Below are positions 8,167 through 17,031 of a stretch of 64,000 nucleotides of DNA, one piece after another. Position 1 is the stretch's first letter, and every line of letters starts with the position of its first letter. The DNA is taken from positions 1 through 64,000 of the forward strand of contig CAZRSW010000009.1 of the NCBI GenBank assembly GCA_964602845.1, written 5' to 3'. The stretch is from CAZRSW01 sp964602845. GTDB lineage: Bacteria > Chloroflexota > Dehalococcoidia > Lucifugimonadales > UBA826. Below the pieces are notes generated by a model. The model saw nothing but the letters and a program-made list of their open reading frames with translations. It ran no database searches and had not been told where the DNA came from. The translations under genes were made by a program, and so were the position numbers.

Positions 8167-8997
8167 ATGTCTTCATTGAGAAGGTGGCCTATTTCGTCGA
8201 TAATAATACTGGGCATTCTGGTTTTTATGGGTGTTTTTGCTCCTATAATCGCACCATATGGCGCTTCCGATATGGTTTTAGAGAATCGCCATGTACCCCC
8301 TGTATTTTTTGGGGGTAGTTGGGATCATATACTGGGAACAGATCCTCTCGGTAGGGATATACTGAGTAGGTTGATATACGGTGCCAGGATTTCGTTATTT
8401 GTCTCTGCTGTGGCTTTAATATCCGGCGGGGTTATTGGCACAGTCATCGGTCTTGTGTCCGGTTACGCAGGGGGTACAACGGATGAAATATTGATGAGGA
8501 TAGTGGACATTAAATATTCTCTACCGCTGATATTAATAGCCCTCGCACTCGCCTTAATTCTGGGCCCCAGCCTTGAGTTGCTTCTTGGATTACTGGCATT
8601 CCTGATTTGGGGTGGGTTTGCTAGGCAAGTACGTGGTGAGGTTCTGTTGCTAAAGGAATTGGATTACGTGGCTATGGCCAAAGTTTCAGGGGCTTCAACA
8701 TTCAGGATCCTTTATAGGCACATATTTCCTGGGGTACTTAACACAGTTGTAGTGGTAGCGACTCTTCAGGTTGGTTCGGTGATATTGGCTGAAGCTTCAT
8801 TGAGTTTTCTCGGAGCTGGAGTGCCGCCTCCTACTCCCACTTGGGGGGCTATGGTTTCGGCGGGAAGATTATATCTAGACATTGCCTGGTGGGATGCTTT
8901 AATACCTGGAGTGGCAATATTGTTGACAGTTCTGGCGTTTACGCTTTTGGGTGACTGGCTCCGGGACCGAGTGGACCCGAGACTTAGACAAATTTGA
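8167..8997 (+). CDS. ABC transporter inner-membrane permease, DppC/OppC type
   Basis: This 276-residue protein is the second permease of the system. It has the DppC hallmarks: an N-terminal membrane helix ending in FAPIIAPYG, then the HILGTDPLGRDILSRLIYGARISL segment (residues ~57-80), the EAA loop DYVAMAKVSGAS, ILYRHIFPG, the LAEASLSFLGAGVPPPTPTWG segment and the C-terminal LGDWLRDRVDPRLRQ. It starts 53 bases after its partner. The next gene is convergent, so the operon stops here without DppD/DppF-type ATPase genes. Confidence 0.93.
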   Translation: MSSLRRWPISSIIILGILVFMGVFAPIIAPYGASDMVLENRHVPPVFFGGSWDHILGTDPLGRDILSRLIYGARISLFVSAVALISGGVIGTVIGLVSGYAGGTTDEILMRIVDIKYSLPLILIALALALILGPSLELLLGLLAFLIWGGFARQVRGEVLLLKELDYVAMAKVSGASTFRILYRHIFPGVLNTVVVVATLQVGSVILAEASLSFLGAGVPPPTPTWGAMVSAGRLYLDIAWWDALIPGVAILLTVLAFTLLGDWLRDRVDPRLRQI

Positions 8998-9070
8998 GCT
9001 AGTCTTGTAAATATTTATTCTTGATTAGGCGATCGCTTTCTTAATTGGAGTGGGTTCGCTGAAAATGAGA

Positions 9071-10078
9071 TCATTTGTTTATTTGCACGGATCGATTGGT
9101 CAACTTCGAAATAGTAACATCCGTCCTTTTATTATCAACAGGAATACCTTCAATATCTATGTAGTACAACTTGGAAAATGTGTGTAATGGGCTCAGATCT
9201 CTCAAGTGGTTGAATGCTAGTCCTAGCCATGTCAATTTTTGAAGTCTTACCAAAGGAGTAATATCTGTGATTTTATTGTGGCTTAGGTCGAGATTGCTGA
9301 GTTCAGCCAAAGAGGTTAGAGGATTTAAGTCAGTAATTCTATTATGACCAAGTCTTAACCAAACAATGTTTTGAAGTAGCGATAAAGTTTTTAGATCATC
9401 TATATCGTTTTCTTCAAGTTCCAAGTTTACTAAATGGGGAGATTCTGCAATTATCCCGATATCAGATATTAGGTTATTGTTTAGGTTTAGTGATATTAGG
9501 GCTTTTGGAATTGTAAATTGATCAAGATTTCTAAGCCGTGCTTTAGTTATTCTTAATTCGTTCAACTTCTGGGGCAATTCAATGTGGCCCTTTTTGGGGA
9601 ACGTAGGGCGATTTAGGTCAAAGACTTTAAGATTTGGTAAGGTGGCTATTGATTGAATATTTCGAATCACTACGCTACCTAGGGCCAGCCGTCTGAGTTC
9701 CAATAAGCCGCCCAACGGTTCTATGTCTTGCTCTCCCACTGATTTCAGTTGCAGATCTGTCAACTTTGTTAGCGAAGATAGCGATTTGGGTGTGATAGAT
9801 TTATTTAACCTAATGGTTAAGTGCCGTAAATGATCTAAAGTGAGGAGTGGGTCTAAAGTTGATAAGTTATGATGAGAGATAGATAGGGTGCTCAAATTTG
9901 TCGCTTCCTCAAGGCCATTCAAGCTGCTGATCTTCTGATTATTTAAACTCAGATGCCGTATTGTTTTTAAGTCAGCGGTAGTAAGTGGGTCATTTTGAAG
10001 CTGGAGCGCTTTTCTTATTTCCGACTCCAGGTGGTGGTCTGAAAATATCATATCTCCGTTTCTTTTATTATCGAACAT
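9071..10078 (-). CDS. Leucine-rich repeat protein, SDS22/internalin-like repeats, no signal peptide
   Basis: The 335-residue protein is almost entirely 21-23-residue leucine-rich repeats from about residue 45 to the end. Examples are LEELEENDIDDL-type units such as HLVNLELEENDIDDLK, IVWLRLGHNRITDLNPL and LSNLDLSHNKITDITPL. The asparagine ladder and the LxxLxLxxNxI pattern are clear. No signal peptide, anchor or extra domain is present, so it is probably cytoplasmic and mediates protein contacts. An alternative start is Met10 at 10051, which has GGAG very close upstream. It is isolated, convergent with the permease genes. Function is unknown. Confidence 0.85.
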   Translation of the reverse strand: MFDNKRNGDMIFSDHHLESEIRKALQLQNDPLTTADLKTIRHLSLNNQKISSLNGLEEATNLSTLSISHHNLSTLDPLLTLDHLRHLTIRLNKSITPKSLSSLTKLTDLQLKSVGEQDIEPLGGLLELRRLALGSVVIRNIQSIATLPNLKVFDLNRPTFPKKGHIELPQKLNELRITKARLRNLDQFTIPKALISLNLNNNLISDIGIIAESPHLVNLELEENDIDDLKTLSLLQNIVWLRLGHNRITDLNPLTSLAELSNLDLSHNKITDITPLVRLQKLTWLGLAFNHLRDLSPLHTFSKLYYIDIEGIPVDNKRTDVTISKLTNRSVQINK

Positions 10079-10183
10079 TGTTATGTAATCGGGCGAAATA
10101 TTTCAAGATGCAAACTCCGATAGGAGACGAGCGGGCTCTGTATTTCCTGGACGATTGGTACCCACGGAAGGTTCTACACGAGT

Positions 10184-10624
10184 CTAGCATTTCTCTTCCT
10201 GCCGGGTGGTTGTGTCAGTGGTTAGAAATCCCACCATCCTTTCCGGCTTCCAGATGATCCCTGCAAGGTCAAGACCATCGATATCTGAAAGATATTTATG
10301 GGTCGCAAGATCCGACTCGAAGTATCTTCTACTTAATTGCCAGTGTAGCCTGTCGAAGTCTTCATCAGTTGGTTCTAAAAACCTAGGGTTACCGTATGCA
10401 CTTAGAGTACGTTCGTCGTCGTTGTTGTGGACGCATATTCCGATGGATGAACCGCGAGTAAGATTGCGCCATTTGACACTCCGCTTCTCTATAACGTGAA
10501 AAAAATCCCCCTCGGTATAGAGGTACCAGACTGAGGTCACATGAGGTTTCCCTTTACGGTCAACAGTTGAAAATGCGGCCAAGTATGGCCTTGCCAAGAA
10601 GATGTTAGTTTCTTCATCATTCAT
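10184..10624 (-). CDS. Pyridoxamine 5'-phosphate oxidase-like flavin/F420 split-barrel protein
   Basis: The protein (about 146 residues from MNDEETNIFL) has the small split-barrel pattern: FLARPYLAAFSTVDRKGKPHVTSVWYLYTEGDFF, then RSVKWRNLTRGSSIGICV, typical of PNPOx/F420-dependent reductases. Such proteins bind FMN, F420 or haem and reduce or bind small ligands; the exact reaction is not predictable. Start choice is uncertain: frames from 10633 and 10657 are also open, but the family usually begins just before the FLARP segment. No operon partner lies nearby. Confidence 0.75.
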   Translation of the reverse strand: MNDEETNIFLARPYLAAFSTVDRKGKPHVTSVWYLYTEGDFFHVIEKRSVKWRNLTRGSSIGICVHNNDDERTLSAYGNPRFLEPTDEDFDRLHWQLSRRYFESDLATHKYLSDIDGLDLAGIIWKPERMVGFLTTDTTTRQEEKC

Positions 10625-10820
10625 TCTTACCATCTGTTTACAACCTGCCAGGATCATAACCGTAATGTAAAATACATTCTATAAGATTTCAGGAGTAATA
10701 TTCTTTACAGATAGAACCATTTTCCTGGAAATGTATTTGGGAGGTCTATTTTGACCAAGAAGGAATCTCATACCTTGCCTATTTGGAGTCAGCATTATTC
10801 TCTTAAACTGGTGTTTTGAT

Positions 10821-12005
10821 ATGGTAGAGCGTGAGTATCCATTCGAAATACATCCGGTTAATGACGGTCCGTCCATTGTTGATTTGTCTCGTGTTTTTGC
10901 AAACCTGGTTGGTACAACTAAATCCTTGGTGATGACGAAAAACGCTGATCTTATGGCCTCAATGATCGGGGAGTATAGAAATACTGTTTTTGTCTTAGCG
11001 GATGGATTGGGTTGCCATTTTGTTGATCAATTAGATGAGGGATCTTTTCTGTTGGATAAAATGGTTACGAGAATCAACACAGTTTTTCCTTCAACGACGG
11101 CATCGGCTTTGACTACGTTTGCGACTGGCTTATGGCCTTCCGAACATGCTATTACTGGGTGGTGGGTTTATCTTCCATTGATAAAAGAACCTGTCACTGT
11201 GTTGACAGGAGAGCGGAAGAGGGATAGCAAAGATTTAACGGAACTGGGCATTGAAAGTAAGGACTTATATACTGAAGAATCAATTCTAGCTTCTTCTAAG
11301 ACACGTGTGGTAGGCATCGTTCCTAGGAATTTGGCGGCGAGTGTTTTTACGAGATACACTTTGGGGAATGGGAAAGTTGTTTACTATGATTCAATTCAGG
11401 AAGCTTTTGAAATCGCTGTGGCTGCTAGCAAAACATCTAGTAAAACAGGAAGTTTTGTGTATCTATACATACCTGATGTTGACGCGGCTGCTCATGCCAC
11501 GGGAATCCATAGTGAGCAGACTCTAAATGCGGTAACCCAGTTAAATAGTTTGTGTGAACAGATGAGCGGCAATATAGATGTGGATACTCGAGTTGTTATT
11601 AGTGCGGATCATGGACACCTTGAGGCGCCTGAAAGTGGAAAAGTGAGGATAGATCCAGGAAATGGGTTTGATGAACTCTTGTTATCGGAGCCTTCTGGGG
11701 ACGCTAGAGTGCTGTATTTTCGACCTAAACCAGCTTGTGGAGATCGGCTCAAAACTTTTCTGTGTGAGATACTTGGAGTCAACTTTGCTGTAATTGACTT
11801 GAATGAATTTCTTGAATTGGGAGTCCTGGGCCCTAACGTCAGTACCATTTGCTTGGATAGGTTAGGGGACGTTATAGCGATCTCTAAGGGTGCATTCGCA
11901 TTGGAATATGGTATCTATGACAATGGTATGTCAATGATGGATCTTAAGTCGGTGCACTCTGGTCTTAGTCGACAAGAGATGGAGGTTCCGCTGATAGTAT
12001 TCTGA
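10821..12005 (+). CDS. Alkaline-phosphatase-superfamily phosphodiesterase/nucleotide pyrophosphatase
   Basis: The 394-residue protein carries the metal sites of type I phosphodiesterases. It has VLADGLG (Asp61), the nucleophile region STTASALTTFATG (residues ~91-103), IPDVDAAAHATG and VVISADHGHLEA (paired Asp/His ligands). It would hydrolyse a phosphodiester or phosphonate ester with two zinc ions. There is no signal peptide, so it is probably cytoplasmic. It is divergent from the split-barrel gene and followed by tRNA-Leu. The substrate is unknown. Confidence 0.85.
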   Translation: MVEREYPFEIHPVNDGPSIVDLSRVFANLVGTTKSLVMTKNADLMASMIGEYRNTVFVLADGLGCHFVDQLDEGSFLLDKMVTRINTVFPSTTASALTTFATGLWPSEHAITGWWVYLPLIKEPVTVLTGERKRDSKDLTELGIESKDLYTEESILASSKTRVVGIVPRNLAASVFTRYTLGNGKVVYYDSIQEAFEIAVAASKTSSKTGSFVYLYIPDVDAAAHATGIHSEQTLNAVTQLNSLCEQMSGNIDVDTRVVISADHGHLEAPESGKVRIDPGNGFDELLLSEPSGDARVLYFRPKPACGDRLKTFLCEILGVNFAVIDLNEFLELGVLGPNVSTICLDRLGDVIAISKGAFALEYGIYDNGMSMMDLKSVHSGLSRQEMEVPLIVF

Positions 12006-12124
12006 AAGAGTGTCAAGTTCTAGCGTTAATAAATTGACACCTATTTAGGTTTGTTATACCTCCATGCTATGACGGTATATAATCTCGTAGTGATATGTCT
12101 ATTGAAAGTAGACTGTTAGTTGAT

Positions 12125-12206
12125 GGGGAAGTGTCGGAATTGGTAGACGAGCATGACTTAGGATCATGTGCCGCAAGGCGTGGGAGTTCGAGTCTCCCCT
12201 TCCCCA
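12125..12206 (+). tRNA. tRNA-Leu (anticodon UAG)
   Basis: The acceptor stem GGGGAAG (12125-12131) pairs with CTTCCCC (12199-12205). The anticodon loop CTTAGGA carries TAG. A class II variable arm (TGCCGCAAGGCG) and a GTTCGAGTC T-loop are present. The CCA end is not encoded. A TATAAT at 12078-12083 lies suitably upstream. Confidence 0.95.
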
Positions 12207-12256
12207 GAGTACAGTTAATTCGTTGACATGATTTCGGGTGTAATCTACCATTACGC

Positions 12257-12530
12257 CGGGTCGTGCTAGGTGGGGAGTTAGCGGTGCCCTGTACTCGCAA
12301 GCCGCTTTAGCGAGACTGAATTCCTTTTTTGAGGATTGTCTAGATAGACCTCTACCAGTGTAGCGTGGCGTCGAAAGTTTGGCCCTGTGCGGCAGGAGAC
12401 TATGAACCCCGTCAGATTCGGAAGAAAGCAGCGGTAAATGGTTGTCCCTGGGTGTTGTAGGTTTACCTAACTTGAGTTGGGCTTGTCTGGAAATGTAGGT
12501 CTAGCGGTTCGATAATTGGTGCGCGGCCCG
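12257..12530 (+). ncRNA. ffs: Signal recognition particle RNA, large bacterial form with Alu domain
   Basis: The Alu-domain sequence GTGCTAGGTGGGGAGTTAGC and CCCTGTACTCGC begin near 12263. The S-domain core with the GTCAG...TTCGGAAGAA...AGCAGCGGTAA motif lies at about 12410-12437, with its GGAA tetraloop. The ends close: CGGGTCGTGC (12257-12266) pairs over ten positions with GCGCGGCCCG (12521-12530), two of them G-U. One stem pair next to the tetraloop is U-A instead of the usual C-G, a compensated change. At about 275 bases this is the Bacillus-like long form, not the short 4.5S form. It works with Ffh and FtsY in membrane targeting. Confidence 0.93.
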
Positions 12531-12564
12531 TAGGATTCGTTGTTCTTTTGGTGGACTTCAAGAC

Positions 12565-13371
12565 ATGAGTAAATACCCCCGTCCCAAAAAAAGATATGGG
12601 CAGAACTTCCTGCACAATAAACGTATCATTTACCGGATCGTAAATGAGGCAAATATTTCGCCGGGAGATTCCATTTTGGAGATAGGGCCGGGGCGGGGTC
12701 ATCTAACAGAGGCCCTTGCGTCCAAGGAGGCGAAGGTGGTGGCTATCGAAGCTGATAAGGATTTGATTGATGGGCCATTGCAGAGATTTAACGATATTGA
12801 AAATGTCAGGATCATTCAGGCTGATGCTGCAAAATTTCCAATTGGACAAATATATACTATTTCCAGATCGTATAAGTTAGTCGCCAATCTACCGTTTAAT
12901 GTTGGGTCTCATATATTGAGGAATTTAATTTGCAGCGAGAACCGGCCTTCGGTTGCGGTAGTAATGCTCCAAAAAGAGGTGGCGAGAAATGTGGCCGCTC
13001 CTTCAGGGAGGATGGGGTTGCTATCAGTTATTATTCAAACTTATTCCAAAGCAAAGGTAGTTTTTTCGGTACCACCATCTGCCTTCACTCCGGCTCCAAA
13101 AGTTTCCGCCGCAGTATTGTTATTGGAGACATATGAGCAGCCTTTGGTGGATGGTCGACAGTATCGGCAATTCTTTGAATTCACGGCTGCGGGATTCAGC
13201 TCGCCCAGGAAACAGATTCATAACTCCCTCTCTACTGGTTTATCAGTATCATCGACAACATCAAAAAACTTATTAAAGGACTCTGGTATAGATTATTCTC
13301 GTAGACCAGGTACCCTGTCGGTCCGAGAATGGATTGAGCTGTTCAGCTATTATGTGCAGGGACGACTCTAG
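12565..13371 (+). CDS. rsmA: 16S rRNA dimethyladenosine transferase RsmA (KsgA)
   Basis: The 268-residue protein has the family N-terminus KKRYGQNFLHNK, the SAM-binding motif ILEIGPGRGHLTEAL (residues ~41-55), AIEADKDL and the catalytic NLPFNVGSHIL segment. It ends in the small helical C-terminal domain with SSPRKQIHNSL. It dimethylates the two adenines in helix 45 of 16S rRNA during ribosome maturation. It starts 34 bases after the SRP RNA and is followed 26 bases later by ispE, a common pairing. Confidence 0.97.
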   Translation: MSKYPRPKKRYGQNFLHNKRIIYRIVNEANISPGDSILEIGPGRGHLTEALASKEAKVVAIEADKDLIDGPLQRFNDIENVRIIQADAAKFPIGQIYTISRSYKLVANLPFNVGSHILRNLICSENRPSVAVVMLQKEVARNVAAPSGRMGLLSVIIQTYSKAKVVFSVPPSAFTPAPKVSAAVLLLETYEQPLVDGRQYRQFFEFTAAGFSSPRKQIHNSLSTGLSVSSTTSKNLLKDSGIDYSRRPGTLSVREWIELFSYYVQGRL

Positions 13372-13397
13372 CTACAGAGATATTTTGGGATCCTATC

Positions 13398-14264
13398 ATG
13401 CCAACAAAATTGAATGGAATTGCTTACGGTAAATTAAATCTGACTCTCGAAGTGATTGGTAGGCGTCAGGATGGATTTCATGAACTGCGTTCCCTGATGC
13501 AAGCGATATCTATCCACGACGTTGTCACTGTCAAAGAAGCAAATGAGGTTTCAATTAATTGTAATCTAGCTGGTATTTCAGATTTTCAGAATATAGCTTA
13601 TAAAGCAGCAGAATTAATGAGACGCCGATATAAGGTTAAATCTGGGGCTGATATTGTTATTCAGAAAGGTATACCGGTATCTGCGGGGCTTGGAGGTGGA
13701 AGCAGTGATGCCGCAATGGTTCTAAAATTGTTGAACAAACTGTGGGGTTTGGATCTACCTCTCTCTGAACTTGTGGGCCTTTCTTCTGAGATAGGTTCTG
13801 ATGTCGCTTTCTTTCTATCCGGTAATACGGGATTGGTGGAGGGTAGAGGCGAAAAAGTTAGGTGCATGGATATGAAAAATACCTATTATTTTGTCTTGCT
13901 AGTTCCACCCGTTACTTTAAGGTGTAAAACCGCATCGATGTACAAGCTTTTGAATGAATCTAATTTCACTAACGGAGGGCTCACAAGGAAATTGGAGGCT
14001 CGTATCCGAAGTGGGGGAGACATCCCGCCCCAGTATTTGTTTAATGTATTTGACGATGTACTATCTACTATGGTTCCGTCGATCAAAGAGTACGTTACGA
14101 TATTTCAAAGTGCTGGCGGAAAGGAAATTCTCACTGCTGGAAGTGGCCCAACGCTTTTTACCATAGTTTCCACAAGAGAGAGGGGGACCGCCATAAGTTT
14201 GATTTTAAAACACAAATATAAGCTAAACTCATTTTTGGTAACTTCCGTCAACAAATCAATCTAG
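13398..14264 (+). CDS. ispE: 4-diphosphocytidyl-2-C-methyl-D-erythritol kinase
   Basis: The 288-residue GHMP kinase has GKLNLTLEVIGRRQDGFHEL at the N-terminus, the ATP-binding loop PVSAGLGGGSSDAAM (residues ~94-108) and the C-terminal TAGSGPTLFTI motif. It phosphorylates CDP-methylerythritol in the non-mevalonate isoprenoid pathway, so the organism uses the MEP route. It lies in a rightward run rsmA-ispE-membrane protein-PHP protein. Confidence 0.96.
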   Translation: MPTKLNGIAYGKLNLTLEVIGRRQDGFHELRSLMQAISIHDVVTVKEANEVSINCNLAGISDFQNIAYKAAELMRRRYKVKSGADIVIQKGIPVSAGLGGGSSDAAMVLKLLNKLWGLDLPLSELVGLSSEIGSDVAFFLSGNTGLVEGRGEKVRCMDMKNTYYFVLLVPPVTLRCKTASMYKLLNESNFTNGGLTRKLEARIRSGGDIPPQYLFNVFDDVLSTMVPSIKEYVTIFQSAGGKEILTAGSGPTLFTIVSTRERGTAISLILKHKYKLNSFLVTSVNKSI

Positions 14265-14282
14265 TAGGAGTGGTATTACATA

Positions 14283-14696
14283 TTGGACCTTATTATTGCT
14301 GGGGCCGCAGTCGGAATGTTGTTTGCTTCATTGGGTACGGCCTTCGGTTGCATGATTCTTTTTTGGATTGCTCGGAATCCAGGGCCAAAATTGAAGGTCT
14401 TTTTTGAGAAGATACCACCTGGTCGCCTAGTGTTCCCCAGCATAGCTATGTTACACCCTATTGGTATTGCTTTAGGTATTTTCTTCGCCATTCTGTTTGC
14501 CTCTTTTCAACTTCGATATCCGTCCGATGGATTTGCTACTCCGAATTTGGTGTATACGGGGTTGATTGTCATTATTGGGATTCTCATATTTTCCCCACCT
14601 GCGTTTTTTTTTCCACTGATTTGGACACTTATTTTGATGCTTGGGGTATCGTTTGTTCTGACGTTTGGGTGGATACTTCCATACCTGCTACTTTGA
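14283..14696 (+). CDS. Small hydrophobic membrane protein, function unknown
   Basis: The 137-residue protein begins at a TTG (14283) behind AGGAG and contains about four hydrophobic stretches: residues ~3-30, ~55-75, ~88-108 and ~110-135. The first stretch (IIAGAAVGMLFASLGTAFGC) resembles small Gly-rich channel or ATP-synthase-c-like helices only superficially. A charged stretch (NPGPKLKVFFEKIPPGR) lies between the first two. It follows ispE by 18 bases and is probably co-transcribed. I do not recognise the family. Confidence 0.6.
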   Translation: MDLIIAGAAVGMLFASLGTAFGCMILFWIARNPGPKLKVFFEKIPPGRLVFPSIAMLHPIGIALGIFFAILFASFQLRYPSDGFATPNLVYTGLIVIIGILIFSPPAFFFPLIWTLILMLGVSFVLTFGWILPYLLL

Positions 14697-14774
14697 AAAT
14701 GTATATTAGCATCAATCTCTTGACGTAATATTTGAGGAGTTCTACGATTGTGTGGTTGTTCAATAAGGTAAGCG

Positions 14775-15440
14775 GTGTTGTATTTGTACTTTTTCGATTT
14801 ACATGTTCATACAACTCGAGGCAGCGGTGATAGCAATTTATCCCCACAAGAGCTGGTCTCGGAGGCTGATCGAATAGGGTTAGATGGTGTTTTGTTAACG
14901 GAACACTCTGGTGGATGGACTGATAAAGAAATAGCAGATGTGTCCCGTGGCAGCAGTTTAACCGTAATTCCTGCTTTAGAAGTTAACACGGATATGGGGC
15001 ATGTAATAGCCATAGGTTTAACGTCTCACATTGATGGTATCCATAAGATCGCCTTTTTAAGGCAAGTGATTGATAGGATCGAAGGTCTTTTAGTAGCGGC
15101 TCATCCATTTCGTTATTTCTTTGGCCAAGAACCGAATAATAGTAATCTACTCTTTATGGGCAATTCTAAGTCAGATATATCTCCTCTTGAAGCTTCTAGA
15201 CATCCTGTTTTTTCATATGTTGATTTTATTGAAGTGGCCAATGCCTCCAACACAGATCGTGAAAATGAATTTGCGGCATTAACGGCAAATTGTTTAGGTA
15301 AGGGTGGAACTGGAGGAAGCGATGCACACTCCAAACAAGGGCTTGGTAAGTGTGTGACACAATTTGAGCGGAAGGTGACTGGTCTGTCTGGGTTAATAAC
15401 AGAGTTAAAACAGGGTCGATTCAATTATTTGATCCAGTGA
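14775..15440 (+). CDS. PHP-domain metal-dependent phosphoesterase
   Basis: The 221-residue protein starts at GTG 14775 after AAGG. It has the PHP metal ligands FDLHVHT (residues ~7-13), LTEHSG, AAHPFR and the C-terminal GGSDAHSK. It belongs to the small stand-alone PHP phosphoesterases (PHP and PHP_C). These hydrolyse phosphate esters or nucleotides with a metal cluster; the substrate is not predictable. It is the last gene of the rsmA-ispE run. Confidence 0.85.
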   Translation: MLYLYFFDLHVHTTRGSGDSNLSPQELVSEADRIGLDGVLLTEHSGGWTDKEIADVSRGSSLTVIPALEVNTDMGHVIAIGLTSHIDGIHKIAFLRQVIDRIEGLLVAAHPFRYFFGQEPNNSNLLFMGNSKSDISPLEASRHPVFSYVDFIEVANASNTDRENEFAALTANCLGKGGTGGSDAHSKQGLGKCVTQFERKVTGLSGLITELKQGRFNYLIQ

Positions 15441-15612
15441 TGAGCCACGTTATCAAGTCACTTTGCTTCAGCCAAATACCCAAATATCGGACTTGGTACC
15501 CCTTTAATTCTCAGGGCACTCAGCTTTAACGTTTCTAGGTAGTTTTTTGAAAGTTTTGTTCACTGTCAATCATAGTTAATTACGACAATACAAAACATTT
15601 AAAAGTAGAGAA

Positions 15613-17031
15613 GTGGAATACCTAAGAATGTGTGCTACGACAGTGATAAAGGTTGACAACAATTTCAACCATGTGGAGAAAATAGACGAAGCTGGATATG
15701 CCATCATGAGCGACATGACCAGCGGCGCTTACACCTCTGCCGTTTCTTCTTTTTGCAAATTGAAGGCGCGGGATCAAGCAGAGGTGATGGCCACTTTAAA
15801 AAGAGAACATCAGGCTATGCTATTGTCCTGGCTGACCCCTAAGAAGCTTGGTCTAATAGTTAATGAGTTACAACCTAATGAAACTATAGGGATGTCGAGA
15901 TATATGGAAGCCGTTCAACTCTCGATGGTTTTGGATGAGACAAATCCTGATGTGGCGGCGGATGTTCTAAGGGAACTCCCCTCGGATCTGCAGGTGGAGA
16001 CCTTGTCTTCAATGCATGCTGCCAAAGACGTCCAGGCTTTAATGGCTTACGAAGATGATGATGCAGGTGGCTTGATGACGCCACAATTTGTTGCTCTGAC
16101 GGAAATTATGAACGTATCCCAAGCTATTCATTTTGTTCGTCGGACAAGTATAGAGCGTGGGTTTGAAGACATCACATATATCCTAGTAGTGGATCATAAT
16201 CATACATTGAAGGGTGGCTTGAATGTGTCCCAGTTAGTGACGGCAGATCCTAGTGACCGGATAACCGATGTTATGTATCCAGAAGTTATTTCAGTAACGA
16301 CTGACACAGATCAGGAAGAATGTGCCCGTATTATGGAAAGGTATAACCTCATCGCTTTACCCGTCACGGATAGTTTCCGTAGGCTTGTGGGAGTGGTTAA
16401 AGTTGAGGACATGATTGATGTTGTTCAAGAAGAGGCTACGGAAGATATGTACCGAATGGTTGGGGTAGGTCAGGAAGAGAAACTCCTGGGACCATTTTGG
16501 AGGTCAATTGCGAACCGATTACCTTGGCTTTGCGTCAACTTAGGTACTGCTGCCATCGCGGCCTTAGTCATAACAATATTCCGAGACACTATTTCCCAAA
16601 TTGTAATTTTAGCTGCGTTCCTCCCAGTGATTGCTGGTCAAGGCGGCATAGTTGGCACTCAAACACTGACCCTTATGGTCCGATCTATGGCGCTCGGGGA
16701 GGTTGCGCACGCAAATGCTGCTAAACTCCTAATTAGAGAATTCGGCTTAGGTCTGGTTCATGGTATAGTTCTTGGAGTCGTTAGCGGCGTCGTGACTTTT
16801 TTGTGGTTGGGCAATTTTTATTTGGCAGTGTTGGTTGCATTGGCGATGCTGGGTAACCTTGTGGTCGCCGGTATCAGCGGTGTTTTGCTGCCTCTATGCC
16901 TAAAGGTATTCCGAATAGACCCTGCTCTTGCTTCGGCTGTTTTAGTAACAACCATCACTGATGTTGTAGGTTTCTTGATTTTTCTTGGGCTTGCTGCTTG
17001 GTCAGTGAGTCTTTTGTTGAGTGGATTCTAG
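15613..17031 (+). CDS. mgtE: Magnesium transporter MgtE
   Basis: The 472-residue protein has the MgtE order: N domain (residues ~30-150, with LREL and ALMAYEDDDAGGLMTPQF), paired CBS domains (~160-285, with VLRGGLN-like KGGLNVSQL and VIDVVQEEATEDMYRMVG), and a five-helix channel domain (~300-470) with the GQGGIVGTQTLTLMVRSMALGE signature. It is an inner-membrane Mg2+ channel gated by cytoplasmic Mg2+. The GTG at 15613 is used here; Met6 (15628) and Met32 (15706) are possible starts. No Mg riboswitch is evident in the 170 bases upstream. Confidence 0.95.
   Translation: MEYLRMCATTVIKVDNNFNHVEKIDEAGYAIMSDMTSGAYTSAVSSFCKLKARDQAEVMATLKREHQAMLLSWLTPKKLGLIVNELQPNETIGMSRYMEAVQLSMVLDETNPDVAADVLRELPSDLQVETLSSMHAAKDVQALMAYEDDDAGGLMTPQFVALTEIMNVSQAIHFVRRTSIERGFEDITYILVVDHNHTLKGGLNVSQLVTADPSDRITDVMYPEVISVTTDTDQEECARIMERYNLIALPVTDSFRRLVGVVKVEDMIDVVQEEATEDMYRMVGVGQEEKLLGPFWRSIANRLPWLCVNLGTAAIAALVITIFRDTISQIVILAAFLPVIAGQGGIVGTQTLTLMVRSMALGEVAHANAAKLLIREFGLGLVHGIVLGVVSGVVTFLWLGNFYLAVLVALAMLGNLVVAGISGVLLPLCLKVFRIDPALASAVLVTTITDVVGFLIFLGLAAWSVSLLLSGF

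Noticed and set aside
12067..12702. Minus-strand ORFs at 12067-12300 and 12463-12702
   Set aside because: They lie opposite tRNA-Leu, the SRP RNA and the start of rsmA and show no protein-family features.
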